Below the pieces are notes generated by a model. It did not search any database and was not told the origin of the DNA. It saw only the letters and a program-made list of their open reading frames with translations. The translations under genes and the position numbers were made by a program. A stretch of DNA of 64,000 nucleotides, taken from positions 248,001 to 312,000 of the forward strand of contig NZ_JBJJBQ010000004.1 of assembly GCF_045446075.1 (NCBI RefSeq). The letters run 5' to 3'. This document shows positions 18,031-27,451 of this stretch, piece after piece. The stretch is from Flavisericum labens. Its GTDB lineage: Bacteria; Bacteroidota; Bacteroidia; Flavobacteriales; Flavobacteriaceae. How positions within the stretch are numbered: position 1 is the first letter of the stretch; each line of letters opens with the position of its first letter.

Positions 18031-18492
18031 ATGATAGTTAAAAAACTGATAATCTTATCAACAATATGCATGGCAATTCTGTCTTGCACTGTGACTGAAA
18101 AACCTCAATTTATTGGTGTTGAGAACATTAAAATTATTGAATCGAACTCTAAATTTGTGACATTTACAGCCGATGCCCTGTTTATAAACCACAATGATAT
18201 TGGGGGTGAACTGCAAACTGATGAAATAAAAGTGTTGGTTAACGGCAACGAAATGGCTTCGGTTTCAACCAAAAATTTTGAAGTTCCAGCAAAAAAAGAA
18301 TTTAGCATTCCACTGCGAACCCATATTCCAACCGATAGCATTTTTAGCAATAAAAATATTGGTGGATTAATTGGTAGTTTGTTCAGTAAGAAAGTAAAAG
18401 TCCAGTATATAGGTGATATTAAATATAAGGTTTTAGGGTTTTCGCATGCCTATATGGTTGACGTTTCTGAAGACGTAAAAATTAAATTTTAA
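18031..18492 (+). CDS. LEA type 2-like lipoprotein
   Basis: Lipoprotein of 153 residues. A signal peptide with lipobox (AILSC, Cys19) is followed by a beta-sandwich-like domain resembling the water-stress/hypersensitive-response (LEA_2) fold. The pattern FVTFTADALFINHNDIGGEL followed by KEFSIPLRTHIPTDSIF is typical. Its role in bacteria is not established, and a cell-envelope location is inferred. It opens a four-gene operon, and its stop overlaps the ribD start (TAATG). Confidence 0.75.
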   Translation: MIVKKLIILSTICMAILSCTVTEKPQFIGVENIKIIESNSKFVTFTADALFINHNDIGGELQTDEIKVLVNGNEMASVSTKNFEVPAKKEFSIPLRTHIPTDSIFSNKNIGGLIGSLFSKKVKVQYIGDIKYKVLGFSHAYMVDVSEDVKIKF

Positions 18493-19478
18493 TGGCGATT
18501 ACTCATGAAACTTATATAAAACGCTGTATAGAAATTGCCGAAAACGGTTTGGGGACAACACGACCAAACCCTATGGTGGGCAGTGTTATTGTTCATGATA
18601 ATAAAATTATTGGTGAAGGTTTTACAAGCAAATATGGTGGTAACCACGCTGAAGTGAATGCGATAAACTCCGTAAGCAATAAGGAACTACTTAAAGAATC
18701 TACTCTTTATGTAACCCTTGAACCTTGTTCACATTTTGGCAAAACCCCACCATGCAGCGACTTTATTATAAATCACAAGATACCTAATGTGGTAATTGGT
18801 TGTATTGATGACTACGAACAAGTTTCGGGCAAAGGCATTGCCAAATTAAAACAGGCTGGCTGTGAAGTTATCGTTGGTGTTTTGGAGAAAGAATGCAAAG
18901 AACACCACAAACGATTTTTCACATTTCACAATAAAAAGCGTCCTTACATTATTTTAAAATGGGCCGAAACCAATGATGGTTTTATCGCACCACAAACAAG
19001 AAACGAACAAAAACCGGTTTGGATAACCAATACTTTTTCAAGACAATTGGTGCATAAATGGCGTGCCGAAGAACAAGCTATTTTAGTTGGCCCCAACACT
19101 GTTTTACAAGATAATCCGAGTTTAACGGTACGGGATTGGACGGGCACAAACCCCATTCGGGTAGTTTTGGATAAAAATGAAAAACTCGCGAACCATTTTA
19201 ATGTTTTTAATGATGAAGCAGAAACGATTATTCTAAAAGAAAATTCGGCTAAATCCATCTGCACAAAGCTTTTTAATAAAAACATAAGCTCCATAATTAT
19301 TGAAGGTGGCGCCAAAACACTTCAAATGTTTATTGATGAAAATTTATGGGACGAAGCTCGCGTTTTTACTGGAAAAGCTGTTTTTGGCTCAGGAGTGAAA
19401 TCACCTGAGTTATCCGGAAAACTAATTTCAGAACAAATCATACTGGACGATATTTTAAAGTTTTACACTAATGATTAA
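18492..19478 (+). CDS. ribD: Riboflavin biosynthesis protein RibD
   Basis: Bifunctional enzyme for two early riboflavin steps, pyrimidine deamination and NADPH-dependent ribosyl reduction. The N-terminal deaminase has HAEVNA and the zinc motif EPCSHFGKTPPC. The C-terminal reductase has VGPNTVLQDNPSLTVR and the IIEGGAKTLQMF loop. At 328 residues it is slightly shorter than the E. coli protein (367). It overlaps the lipoprotein gene by one base and the HAD gene by eight. Confidence 0.95.
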   Translation: MAITHETYIKRCIEIAENGLGTTRPNPMVGSVIVHDNKIIGEGFTSKYGGNHAEVNAINSVSNKELLKESTLYVTLEPCSHFGKTPPCSDFIINHKIPNVVIGCIDDYEQVSGKGIAKLKQAGCEVIVGVLEKECKEHHKRFFTFHNKKRPYIILKWAETNDGFIAPQTRNEQKPVWITNTFSRQLVHKWRAEEQAILVGPNTVLQDNPSLTVRDWTGTNPIRVVLDKNEKLANHFNVFNDEAETIILKENSAKSICTKLFNKNISSIIIEGGAKTLQMFIDENLWDEARVFTGKAVFGSGVKSPELSGKLISEQIILDDILKFYTND

Positions 19479-20082
19479 AGCACTTATTTTCGATTTTGGT
19501 AATGTATTCATCAATTTGGACATTGAAGGTGCTCAAAAATTTGCCTTGGAAAAATTTCAGATTGACAGCTTACCTGAAGATATTTTAGCTTTCAATAGTT
19601 TGTATGAACAGGGGTTGATATCAACTGAAGATTTTCTTAATTCTTATTCCGAAAATTTTCCGCAGCTTTCAAAAGAGGAACTCATAGAGATTTGGAATTT
19701 TATGCTAAAAGACTTTCCCGAACATCGATTGGATTTCATAAAAAATCTTAAAAAAGAATCGAAATACAAGCTTATTTTACTGAGCAATACCAACGATTTG
19801 CACATAAGCTGGATAAATCAAAACGTTCCATTTTACAACGATTTTAAAAATTGTTTTGATGCTTTTTACCTCTCACACGAAATTAACTTGGTTAAACCCA
19901 ATAACAATATTTTTGAATTCCTTTTAAATGAAAATAACCTAAAACCAGACGAATGCTTTTTTATTGACGATAACCAAAGTAACATTGAGAGCGCCCATAA
20001 ATTAAAATTCAGCACTTGGCATATTAACCCCAGAGATGAAGACGTTACTACACTTTTTGAAACCAAAAAGAGTTTATTTTAA
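19471..20082 (+). CDS. HAD-family phosphatase (YihX-like)
   Basis: Haloacid-dehalogenase-type hydrolase of 203 residues. Motif I is IFDFGNVFIN with Asp8 as predicted nucleophile, motif II is LLSNTND, the Lys is in LVKPNNNIF, and the acidic motif IV is FFIDDNQSNIESA. The D-x-GNV form of motif I is shared with the YihX group, which hydrolyses sugar or flavin phosphates. Its place between ribD and YigZ makes a riboflavin-pathway phosphatase conceivable, but this is inference. Confidence 0.85.
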   Translation: MIKALIFDFGNVFINLDIEGAQKFALEKFQIDSLPEDILAFNSLYEQGLISTEDFLNSYSENFPQLSKEELIEIWNFMLKDFPEHRLDFIKNLKKESKYKLILLSNTNDLHISWINQNVPFYNDFKNCFDAFYLSHEINLVKPNNNIFEFLLNENNLKPDECFFIDDNQSNIESAHKLKFSTWHINPRDEDVTTLFETKKSLF

Positions 20083-20083
20083 T

Positions 20084-20698
20084 TTGGAAGAAAAGGATAC
20101 ATACAAAACCATAAATAAACCACCAGAACCTGTTTTATTTAAAGACAAAAACAGTAAATTTTTCGGCTATGCATTTCCAGTTTTAAATGAAGACGCTATT
20201 AAAGCGCATTTAGAGAGCATAAAAAAAGAGCACCATTCGGCACGCCATTGGTGCTACGCTTACCAAATAGGGACCGAAACCATATCCTATCGCGCCAATG
20301 ATGATGGTGAACCCAGCAATTCTGCGGGAATGCCCATTTACGGGCAAATACAATCTTTTGAAGTAACCAACATTTTGATTGTTGTAGTCCGGTATTTTGG
20401 TGGTGTAAAACTAGGCGTTGGCGGTCTAATCAATGCCTATAAAACGGCTGCACAAATGACTTTGGAAGCTTCAAAAATTGTTAAAAAAACGGTTAACGTT
20501 CACTGTAAAATTGCTTTCGGGTATAAAAATATGAATACCGTGATGCGCGTTATAAAAGAGCATCGGCTAAAAATCATTGACCAAAAAATGGAAATGGATT
20601 GTGAGATTACGATTTCAGTCAGAAAAAAAGATTCACAAAAAATATTCGACATTTTTGAAAATCTTTTTGAAATTGAAATAAAGCCTTTTGAAAAATAA
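20084..20698 (+). CDS. YigZ/IMPACT family protein
   Basis: Protein of the UPF0029/IMPACT family, about 204 residues. The core is HSARHWCYAYQIG, then DDGEPSNSAGMPI and VVVRYFGGVKLGVGGLI, followed by a C-terminal DUF1949-like domain. The molecular role is unsettled. I prefer a TTG start at 20084, one base after the TAA of the HAD gene, which gives the usual LEEKDTYKTI beginning. The ATG at 20036 lies 47 bases inside the HAD gene and adds 16 atypical residues. Confidence 0.88.
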   Translation: MEEKDTYKTINKPPEPVLFKDKNSKFFGYAFPVLNEDAIKAHLESIKKEHHSARHWCYAYQIGTETISYRANDDGEPSNSAGMPIYGQIQSFEVTNILIVVVRYFGGVKLGVGGLINAYKTAAQMTLEASKIVKKTVNVHCKIAFGYKNMNTVMRVIKEHRLKIIDQKMEMDCEITISVRKKDSQKIFDIFENLFEIEIKPFEK

Positions 20699-20733
20699 AA
20701 AAGTCCCGAAAAAACTATAAAATCGGGACTTTT
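20699..20733 (+). terminator. Rho-independent terminator after YigZ gene
   Basis: Perfect arms AAAAGTCCCGA and TCGGGACTTTT surround a 13-nt A-rich loop, directly after the YigZ stop. The hairpin is nearly symmetrical, so it may also catch minus-strand transcription leaving the OFA transporter gene. Confidence 0.85.
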
Positions 20734-20852
20734 CAAAATAAAATTAACTAAAAATAACCTCTACAATTCTCCTAATTATAGATTTACTGTGTAACGTTTA
20801 GAATCTTCAAATAAATTGAAAACCTATCCGTTTATAAGCCTAAATTTAAACA

Positions 20853-22121
20853 TTAGGCAAATTTTACTTTTTTATTTATTTTACTCTCTGTAGCCCGATA
20901 AGCGTTATTTACGGTGCGTTTCATAAATAGAGATAACACTAGGGCGACCACAAATAAACCTGCAAAAACTTTTAAGGTAGTATCCAACGAGCCCGTGGAA
21001 TTCTTAACCACATCGTAAATAGTAGGACCTACAACTCCTGCCAGACCCCATGCTGCCAGCACCATACCATGGATGGCGCCCAACTGTTTGGTGCCAAATA
21101 AATCACCCAAGAACGCCGGAAGTGTTGCAAAACCACCACCATACATTGTTATTACTGTAAAGAGTACTACTAAAAACATGATTTCCATTGATATTTTAGG
21201 CAGTAATAAAAAGGCTAAAATCTGGAATGCAAAAAATATAATATAGGTATTTGCCCTACCCAGATAATCAGAAAGACTCGACCACATGATTCTTCCGAGA
21301 CCATTAAACACACCTATTAAACCAACTATGGTAGCTGCCTCCATTGGGGTGTAGTTTAACTTTTCTTGCATCATTGGGCTTGCCGCAGATATTATAGCAA
21401 TACCGCAGGCAATATTTATAAACATCATAACCCAGATATAATAAAACCGAGTTGTTTTTAATGAAGAGTTGGCATCTATATTAGCCATATCTTTTTTAAT
21501 AGCTTTTCCTTCGCCTGGTTTAAAACCTTCTGGCATATAACCTTCAGGTGGACGTTCTATATATCTTGCAGACGATAGAATCAATATCATGTAAATTACT
21601 CCTAAAATATAAAAGGCATTGGATACGCCAACAGCATCAAAAAGTGATTGCATCACTGGACCGAAAATTAAAGCTGCAAAGCCAAAGCCCATGATGGCCA
21701 TGCCTGTTGCCAATCCGCGTCTGTCTGGAAACCATTTTACCAAAGTACTTACCGGAGTTATATAACCTAAACCAAGGCCAATACCACCAATAACACCATA
21801 ACACAAGTAAAATAAGGTTAAAGATTCTAATTGTACCGCCAGCCCTGAACCTAAAATGCCGACTCCATAAAATAATCCTGCTGTTGTTCCACTTACTTTT
21901 GGGCCAACTTTTTCTACCCATCGCCCTAAAAATGCAGCCGATAGGCCCAATAATAAAATAGCTATTTTAAACGCCCATTTTATTACACTGCCGTCAACAT
22001 CAAAAATATCTTTTACTGGGTTGGTCATTACCGAATACGCATAAACTGATCCAATAGAAATATGGATACCAACTGCGGAAGCAGCAATGAGCCAACGGTT
22101 TTTTAGTTTTTGGTTTTTCAT
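20853..22121 (-). CDS. OFA-family MFS transporter (formate/organic acid)
   Basis: Major facilitator transporter of 422 residues with about 12 helices. SVYAYSVMTNPVKDIF near the start and the GFGFAALIFGPV region are characteristic of the oxalate/formate antiporter (OFA) group. It lies 39 bases after pflA on the same strand, so it probably exports or exchanges formate made by pyruvate formate-lyase, taking the place that focA holds in enterobacteria. The substrate is inferred from context only. Members of this family also carry oxalate, pyruvate or other monocarboxylates. Confidence 0.85.
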   Translation of the reverse strand: MKNQKLKNRWLIAASAVGIHISIGSVYAYSVMTNPVKDIFDVDGSVIKWAFKIAILLLGLSAAFLGRWVEKVGPKVSGTTAGLFYGVGILGSGLAVQLESLTLFYLCYGVIGGIGLGLGYITPVSTLVKWFPDRRGLATGMAIMGFGFAALIFGPVMQSLFDAVGVSNAFYILGVIYMILILSSARYIERPPEGYMPEGFKPGEGKAIKKDMANIDANSSLKTTRFYYIWVMMFINIACGIAIISAASPMMQEKLNYTPMEAATIVGLIGVFNGLGRIMWSSLSDYLGRANTYIIFFAFQILAFLLLPKISMEIMFLVVLFTVITMYGGGFATLPAFLGDLFGTKQLGAIHGMVLAAWGLAGVVGPTIYDVVKNSTGSLDTTLKVFAGLFVVALVLSLFMKRTVNNAYRATESKINKKVKFA

Positions 22122-22160
22122 AATGTGTTTAATTTATGTACTTCTTTAAATAAGTACGCT

Positions 22161-22910
22161 TTAGTTTATTTTAACTTCTTTAAAGTAACTTTTTAAGATT
22201 TCGGCCGCAGCTTCAATCTCTTCCTTCTTATTTTCTCTGGCATCTTTAAGTTTGTAATCCCAACCCAATGCTTCCCATTTATGGATGCCTAATTTATGAT
22301 AAGGCTGAAGTTCAATTTTTTCGATGGTTTTGTAATCTTTAAAGTAATTGCCTAATTGATGAAGCAACTCTGGTTTATTCGTTATTCCTGGAATGAGTAC
22401 ATAGCGCAACCACATTTTTTTACCTGATGCCTCTCTATGTTTGGCGAAAGTAAAAGTGGTTTCTTTGTTTTTCTGTCCTGTTAAAAACTCATAGCCTTCT
22501 TCAGTCATGTGTTTTATATCAAGCATTACCAAATCGGCATAGTTGTCTAATAAATCTTCAGTGAAATGATTCAATATTCTACCATTGGTATCAATGTTGG
22601 TATGAATACCTTCTTCCTTTAAACGCTTAAAAAAAGTCACCAATTCTTTAGATTGCAGCAACGGCTCTCCACCAGATACCGTAACGCCTCCTTTCTTTCC
22701 GAAATAAGATTTCATTTTAACCGCCTTATCCACCAATTCTTCAATATGAAATTCTTGTCCGCCTGAAGTATCTATAGTGTCTGGATTATGACAATACAAA
22801 CATTTTAATTTGCAGCCTTGCAAAAAAACCACCATTCTTATCCCAGGACCATCGTGCGTTCCGAACGATTCGATGGAATGAACCCTTAATATGTTTTCTT
22901 TTGATTTGAT
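22161..22910 (-). CDS. pflA: Pyruvate formate-lyase activating enzyme
   Basis: Radical-SAM enzyme that abstracts a hydrogen from the active-site glycine of pyruvate formate-lyase. The iron-sulfur ligands are in GCKLKCLYCHNP (C-x3-C-x2-C), and GGVTVSGGEPLLQ is the SAM site. The conserved family N-terminus RVHSIESFGTHDGPGIR is encoded upstream of the first ATG (22835), so an ATG start would remove it. In that frame there is no ATG, GTG or TTG between the TGA upstream and this segment. I extend to the ATC at 22910 (about 249 residues, against 246 in E. coli). ATA at 22892 is an alternative, and a sequencing error is another. Confidence 0.85.
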   Translation of the reverse strand: MKSKENILRVHSIESFGTHDGPGIRMVVFLQGCKLKCLYCHNPDTIDTSGGQEFHIEELVDKAVKMKSYFGKKGGVTVSGGEPLLQSKELVTFFKRLKEEGIHTNIDTNGRILNHFTEDLLDNYADLVMLDIKHMTEEGYEFLTGQKNKETTFTFAKHREASGKKMWLRYVLIPGITNKPELLHQLGNYFKDYKTIEKIELQPYHKLGIHKWEALGWDYKLKDARENKKEEIEAAAEILKSYFKEVKIN

Positions 22911-22922
22911 ACTATTTCGCTT

Positions 22923-22967
22923 TAAAAAATGTACCTGAAAAACAAATCATGACAATTCGTTTTTCAG
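22923..22967 (-). terminator. Hairpin/attenuator between pflB and pflA
   Basis: On the minus strand CTGAAAAAC and GTTTTTCAG pair perfectly, with AAT/ATT extending the stem, and ATTTTTT follows. It lies 26 bases past the pflB stop and just before the pflA coding region. It probably terminates part of the transcripts, which would give more PflB than the catalytic activator PflA. Confidence 0.75.
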
Positions 22968-22992
22968 ATACATACAAAACATTAAATATAAA

Positions 22993-25218
22993 TTAGATTG
23001 ATTCGTGGAACGAGCGTGTGATAACTTCCATTTGCTGCTCCTTTGTTAGTCTTACAAAATTAACGGCATAACCTGATACCCTAATGGTTAGCTGTGGGTA
23101 TTCCTCTGGGTGCTCCATGGCATCAAGTAAAGTTTCTTTATCCAACACATTAACATTAACGTGCTGTGCTTTTCTTAAAAAATAACCATCTAAAATAGTA
23201 GCTAAATTTTCTATTCGCTCCTGACTATTGGCTCCTAAAGATTTTGGGACTATAGAGAAGGTATTTGAAATACCATCTTGCGAATCCTCGTAGCTTATTT
23301 TTGCAACAGAGTTTAAAGAAGCAATTGCTCCATTCGAATCTCTACCGTGCATTGGATTTGCTCCTGGTGCAAACGGAATTCCTTTTGCTCTACCATCTGG
23401 AGTTGCCCCTGTTTTTTTACCGTACACCACATTTGATGTAATGGTTAGTACAGACATGCTAGGTTCCGCATTTTTGTAAACCGGCAGTTTTTTAAGTTCG
23501 CTATTAAAATCGGCCACTGCATTTGCCGCTAAAGTATCAACACGATCATCGTCGTTACCATAGCACGGGAATTCACCTTCTATTTTAAAATCAACAGTTA
23601 AACCATCTTCATTTCTTATAGGTTTTACTTGGGCATATTTTATTGCCGAAAGCGAATCTGCTACAATAGATAACCCAGCAATTCCATAAGCGATATTAAT
23701 ACTAGGATTAGTATCAATCAACGACATCTGAGCTTTTTCGTAATAGTACTTATCGTGCATGTAGTGGATAATATTCATAGAATCGTTGTACACGCGGGCC
23801 ACTTCTTTCATGGCTATTTTAAAGTTAGCCATTACCTTATCAAAATCTAGATACTCACAGTCGCATGGCTCAATACCATCTACCATTTGAGTTCCGGAAA
23901 TTTCGCAACGTCCGCCATTAATAGCCAACAATAAGGTTTTTGCCAAGTTGGTTCTTGCTCCAAAAAACTGAATAGACTTACCTAGTGCTTGGTAAGACAC
24001 ACAACAAGCAATACCATAATCATCATTACCCCTTATAGTTCTCATCAATTCATCATTCTCAAATTGGATTGAAGAAGAATCAATAGCTACTTTTGAACAA
24101 TAATTTTTAAAGTTCTGTGGCAAGTCTGGAGACCAAAGTATGGTCATATTTGGCTCTGGTGAAGGCCCAAGGTTGTAAAGCGTATTCAAAAATCTAAAAG
24201 ATGTTTTCGTCACCTTAGTTCGGCCGTCTTCAAACATACCACCAATAGCTTCTGTAACCCAAGTAGGATCTCCAGCAAAAATTTCATCATAAGCACTCAT
24301 TCTTAAATGACGTACCATACGTAATTTCATAACAAACTGATCGATGTACTCTTGAGCTTCATCTTCAGATATCAAGCCTTCTTGTAAATCATTTTCGATA
24401 TAAATATCAAGGAAGGTAGATACATTTCCTAATGACATTGCAGCACCGTCCTGTTCTTTTACTGCTGCCAAATATCCCATGTATGTCCATTGTACAGCTT
24501 CTCTAGCGTTTTCTGCAGGACGACTTAAATCTAAATCATATATAGCACCAAGCGCAATTATTTCTTTGAGAGCCTTAATTTGGTCTGAAACCTCTTCACG
24601 TAAACGGATAACCGCATCACTCATCGGCCCTGTAATTTTGGCTAAATCTGCTTTTTTTGATTCAATTAAAAAGTTGATACCATAAAGTGCTATACGACGG
24701 TAATCGCCAATAACCCTACCACGGGCATAATTATCTGGTAATCCTGTTAAAAATCCTAACGAACGGAATTTTTTAATTTCTGCGTTATAGGCCGAAAAAA
24801 CACCGTCATTATGAGTTTTTACATATTTTGTAAACAGTTCTGTTAAATTGTCATTTGGCTTAACACCGTGCTCAGATAGAGCTTTTTGAACTACTTTAAA
24901 ACCTCCAAACGGCTTCATGGTACGTTTTAGCAATTCATCAGTTTGTAGACCAACAATCACTTCATTTTCTTTATCAATGTAACCAGCGCTAAATGCACTT
25001 ATTGTCGAAATTATATCTGTATCTAAAGCCAGGATACCATTATTTTTTCGTTCTTGCTTAGTTGCTTCCTTACATAAGTCCCAAAGTTTTTGGGTCTTTA
25101 CGCTTGGGCCAACTAAGAAATCGTGCGTTCCATGATAAGGAGTGACGTTTTTACTGACAAAATCTCTAACATCAATCTTGTCAATCCAAGTTCCTGGTCT
25201 AAATTGTTTTACTTCCAT
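22993..25218 (-). CDS. pflB: Pyruvate formate-lyase (formate C-acetyltransferase)
   Basis: Oxygen-sensitive glycyl-radical enzyme that splits pyruvate with CoA into acetyl-CoA and formate. The 741 residues show the adjacent catalytic cysteines in GIACCVSYQ (near 405-406) and the C-terminal radical loop RVSGYAVNF with the radical Gly near 716. Length and motifs fit a true PflB, not a glycerol dehydratase. It leads an operon with pflA and the OFA transporter. An FNR-type box lies 78 bases upstream of its ATG. Confidence 0.97.
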   Translation of the reverse strand: MEVKQFRPGTWIDKIDVRDFVSKNVTPYHGTHDFLVGPSVKTQKLWDLCKEATKQERKNNGILALDTDIISTISAFSAGYIDKENEVIVGLQTDELLKRTMKPFGGFKVVQKALSEHGVKPNDNLTELFTKYVKTHNDGVFSAYNAEIKKFRSLGFLTGLPDNYARGRVIGDYRRIALYGINFLIESKKADLAKITGPMSDAVIRLREEVSDQIKALKEIIALGAIYDLDLSRPAENAREAVQWTYMGYLAAVKEQDGAAMSLGNVSTFLDIYIENDLQEGLISEDEAQEYIDQFVMKLRMVRHLRMSAYDEIFAGDPTWVTEAIGGMFEDGRTKVTKTSFRFLNTLYNLGPSPEPNMTILWSPDLPQNFKNYCSKVAIDSSSIQFENDELMRTIRGNDDYGIACCVSYQALGKSIQFFGARTNLAKTLLLAINGGRCEISGTQMVDGIEPCDCEYLDFDKVMANFKIAMKEVARVYNDSMNIIHYMHDKYYYEKAQMSLIDTNPSINIAYGIAGLSIVADSLSAIKYAQVKPIRNEDGLTVDFKIEGEFPCYGNDDDRVDTLAANAVADFNSELKKLPVYKNAEPSMSVLTITSNVVYGKKTGATPDGRAKGIPFAPGANPMHGRDSNGAIASLNSVAKISYEDSQDGISNTFSIVPKSLGANSQERIENLATILDGYFLRKAQHVNVNVLDKETLLDAMEHPEEYPQLTIRVSGYAVNFVRLTKEQQMEVITRSFHESI

Positions 25219-25613
25219 CTTTTTATTTATTTAATATTTTGTAAAATTCATGTTAACTACGGTTCAAAATTAGTCACATGAAGACTTAAGAATTATGACA
25301 ATTATCAGTAAACGATTATCGCATAACGATTTAAACACACCTCAATAAAAGAGCTCAAAAACCACCCAAAACACAAAAAAACACACAAAAAACTACCAAG
25401 TTGACAAGATTTTCAGTTAAACATCAAAGAAATACCGAAGTATGGTTATCAGGTTAGATGTACTTTTTTCTTAAAAAAGCAATTCTTTCAACTAAAAACA
25501 ACTGTAAAAACTCAAAATAAATAACCTATATGGACTAGACCTAACATAAATATTGATTATTTGAAAATCACTTTTAATTTCCTATTTTGCACTACTAGAC
25601 TATCTAAAATTGC
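25219..25613. other. 395-bp divergent region pflB / acyl-CoA ligase
   Basis: Besides the FNR-type promoter of pflB, this stretch holds an A/C-rich low-complexity segment around 25358-25395. On the other side is the AT-rich leader of the acyl-CoA ligase gene. No ORF is convincing. Confidence 0.5.
25265..25307 (-). promoter_or_regulatory. FNR-type promoter of pflB
   Basis: The box TGACAATTATCA (25296-25307) fits TGAC-N4-RTCA. On the minus strand, TAATTTTG (25272 to 25265), a perfect TAnnTTTG element, starts 24 bases beyond the box. The predicted transcript starts near 25258, about 40 bases before the ATG. Control by an FNR/FixK-type activator is inferred from the same geometry at four other promoters. 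Confidence 0.75.
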
Positions 25614-27383
25614 ATGAAAGATATAACCAGACTTTTTGATTTTCCACATTACCAATTAAACAATTACCCTTTAGAGGCCTGTTTGGTAACTAAATATAAT
25701 GGTGAGTGGGTAAAAACTTCCACTCAAGAATATATTGATAAGGCGAACGCCATAAGCAGAGCTTTGTTAAAACTCGGAATAAATAAAAATGACAAGATTG
25801 CGGTTATTTCATCTACCAACCGAACCGAGTGGAATATTGTAGATATCGGTATTTTGCAAGTTGGGGCTCAAAACATCCCTATTTACCCTACCATAAGTGC
25901 TGAGGATTACGAATATATACTGAACCATAGTGAATCTATTTATTGTTTTGTTTCAGACGAAGAAGTTTTGGACAAAATCAATCAGGTAAAAACAAATACA
26001 AAACTCATTGAGGTTTATTCGTTCGACCACATTAAAGGTTGTAAACATTATTCTGAATTACTAGAACTTGGCAAGGACGATAGCAATCAAACCGAGGTTG
26101 AAAAAAGGAAAAACGATGTAAGGCCCGAAGAATTAGCCACTATTATTTACACATCTGGCACCACTGGAAAACCAAAGGGAGTGATGCTTTCTCACAATAA
26201 CATTGTTTCCAATGTTTTGGCGGCGCAAAAAAGGTTTCCATTAAAACCTGAAGACAGAGCGTTAAGCTTCCTTCCTATTTGCCACATTTTTGAACGTGTC
26301 TTCACCTATCTGTACCAATATGTTAGCATAGAGACCTATTTTGCTGAAGCTCTTGATAAAATTGGCGATAACGCGAAAGAAATAAAACCGCATACCATGA
26401 CGGTTGTACCAAGATTAATAGAAAAAGTCTACGATAAAATTATTGCCAAGGGGGCAGAACTATCTGGTTTAAAGAAAAAACTTTTCTTTTGGGCCGTTGA
26501 AGTTGGAGCACAATACAAACCATACAAACAAAACGGTTTATGGTATGCATTAAAGCTTGGTATTGCCCGCAAACTCATTTTTAGTAAATGGCAAGCAGCA
26601 TTGGGCGGAAATATTATCTTCTTGGCCTCAGGTAGTGCCGCATTACAGCCTAGGTTGGGCAAAATATTTGGCGCTGCAAATATGCCGATTATGGAATGCT
26701 ACGGACTTACTGAAACCTCTCCGGGAGTTTCAGCCAGTGATAAAAGAAACCGAAATTGGAAGATTAGCCATGTAGGCAAGGTAATTGACGGTGTAGAAGT
26801 AAAGATTGCCGAAGACGGTGAAATTTTAGTAAAGGGCCCTAACGTAATGATGGGTTATTATAAAGAAACTGAAAAAACCGAAAGCGTTATGAGTGGTGAT
26901 TATTTCCATACAGGAGATAAAGGTGAGTTTGATGCAGACGGCTTTTTGAAAATTACTGGCCGTAAAAAGGAAATGTTTAAAACCTCTGGAGGGAAATACA
27001 TTATTCCCACGTTACTTGAAAACGAACTGAAACGATCTAGATTTATCGAGCAAATTATGGTAATTGGTGAAGGCGAAAAAATGCCAGCTGCACTTATTCA
27101 ACCTAATTTTGAATTTATTCAGGAATGGATTGAACATAAAGGACTCAAAATTGGAAAATCTGAAGCTGACATAGCCACCTCAGAAATTATACAAAAAAGA
27201 ATTCAAGAAGAAATTGACAACTGTAATGCCAAATTCGGTAAATGGGAACAAATCAAAAAGTTTGAATTAACCCCAGAAAACTGGTCTATTGATGCGGGCC
27301 ACCTCACACCCACCATGAAAATGAAAAGGGATGTTATCAAGAAGAAGTATACAGACTTGGTTGAAAAAATATACCGGTCATAA
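25614..27383 (+). CDS. Long-chain acyl-CoA synthetase (AMP-forming)
   Basis: AMP-binding enzyme of 589 residues that activates fatty acids to acyl-CoA. The P-loop TIIYTSGTTGKPKGVMLSH, the A4/A5 region YGLTETSPG and the hinge TGRKKEMFKTSGGKYI are all present, in the form seen in FadD15-like long-chain synthetases. It precedes the MarR and fadNAE genes on the same strand. It probably feeds them with acyl-CoA, although a 156-base gap containing the MarR operator separates them. Confidence 0.9.
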   Translation: MKDITRLFDFPHYQLNNYPLEACLVTKYNGEWVKTSTQEYIDKANAISRALLKLGINKNDKIAVISSTNRTEWNIVDIGILQVGAQNIPIYPTISAEDYEYILNHSESIYCFVSDEEVLDKINQVKTNTKLIEVYSFDHIKGCKHYSELLELGKDDSNQTEVEKRKNDVRPEELATIIYTSGTTGKPKGVMLSHNNIVSNVLAAQKRFPLKPEDRALSFLPICHIFERVFTYLYQYVSIETYFAEALDKIGDNAKEIKPHTMTVVPRLIEKVYDKIIAKGAELSGLKKKLFFWAVEVGAQYKPYKQNGLWYALKLGIARKLIFSKWQAALGGNIIFLASGSAALQPRLGKIFGAANMPIMECYGLTETSPGVSASDKRNRNWKISHVGKVIDGVEVKIAEDGEILVKGPNVMMGYYKETEKTESVMSGDYFHTGDKGEFDADGFLKITGRKKEMFKTSGGKYIIPTLLENELKRSRFIEQIMVIGEGEKMPAALIQPNFEFIQEWIEHKGLKIGKSEADIATSEIIQKRIQEEIDNCNAKFGKWEQIKKFELTPENWSIDAGHLTPTMKMKRDVIKKKYTDLVEKIYRS

Positions 27384-27427
27384 GAAGGCTTAATTCCATT
27401 ATTTAAATTATCCTTAAATTTTGCCCC

Positions 27428-27451
27428 AATTACTATGCGTGCATAGTAATT
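27428..27451. promoter_or_regulatory. MarR operator, 24-bp palindrome
   Basis: Perfect 11-bp arms AATTACTATGC and GCATAGTAATT are separated by GT. The palindrome ends 5 bases before a consensus -7 element TATATTTG (27457-27464) that would start transcription near 27470, ahead of the marR gene. Its position across the promoter core is what an autorepressing MarR protein needs. Confidence 0.8.

Noticed and set aside
25390..25420. TTGACAAGATTTTCAG as a further FNR box
   Set aside because: Only one half-site matches, and no TAnnTTTG element lies at the 24-bp spacing on either strand.
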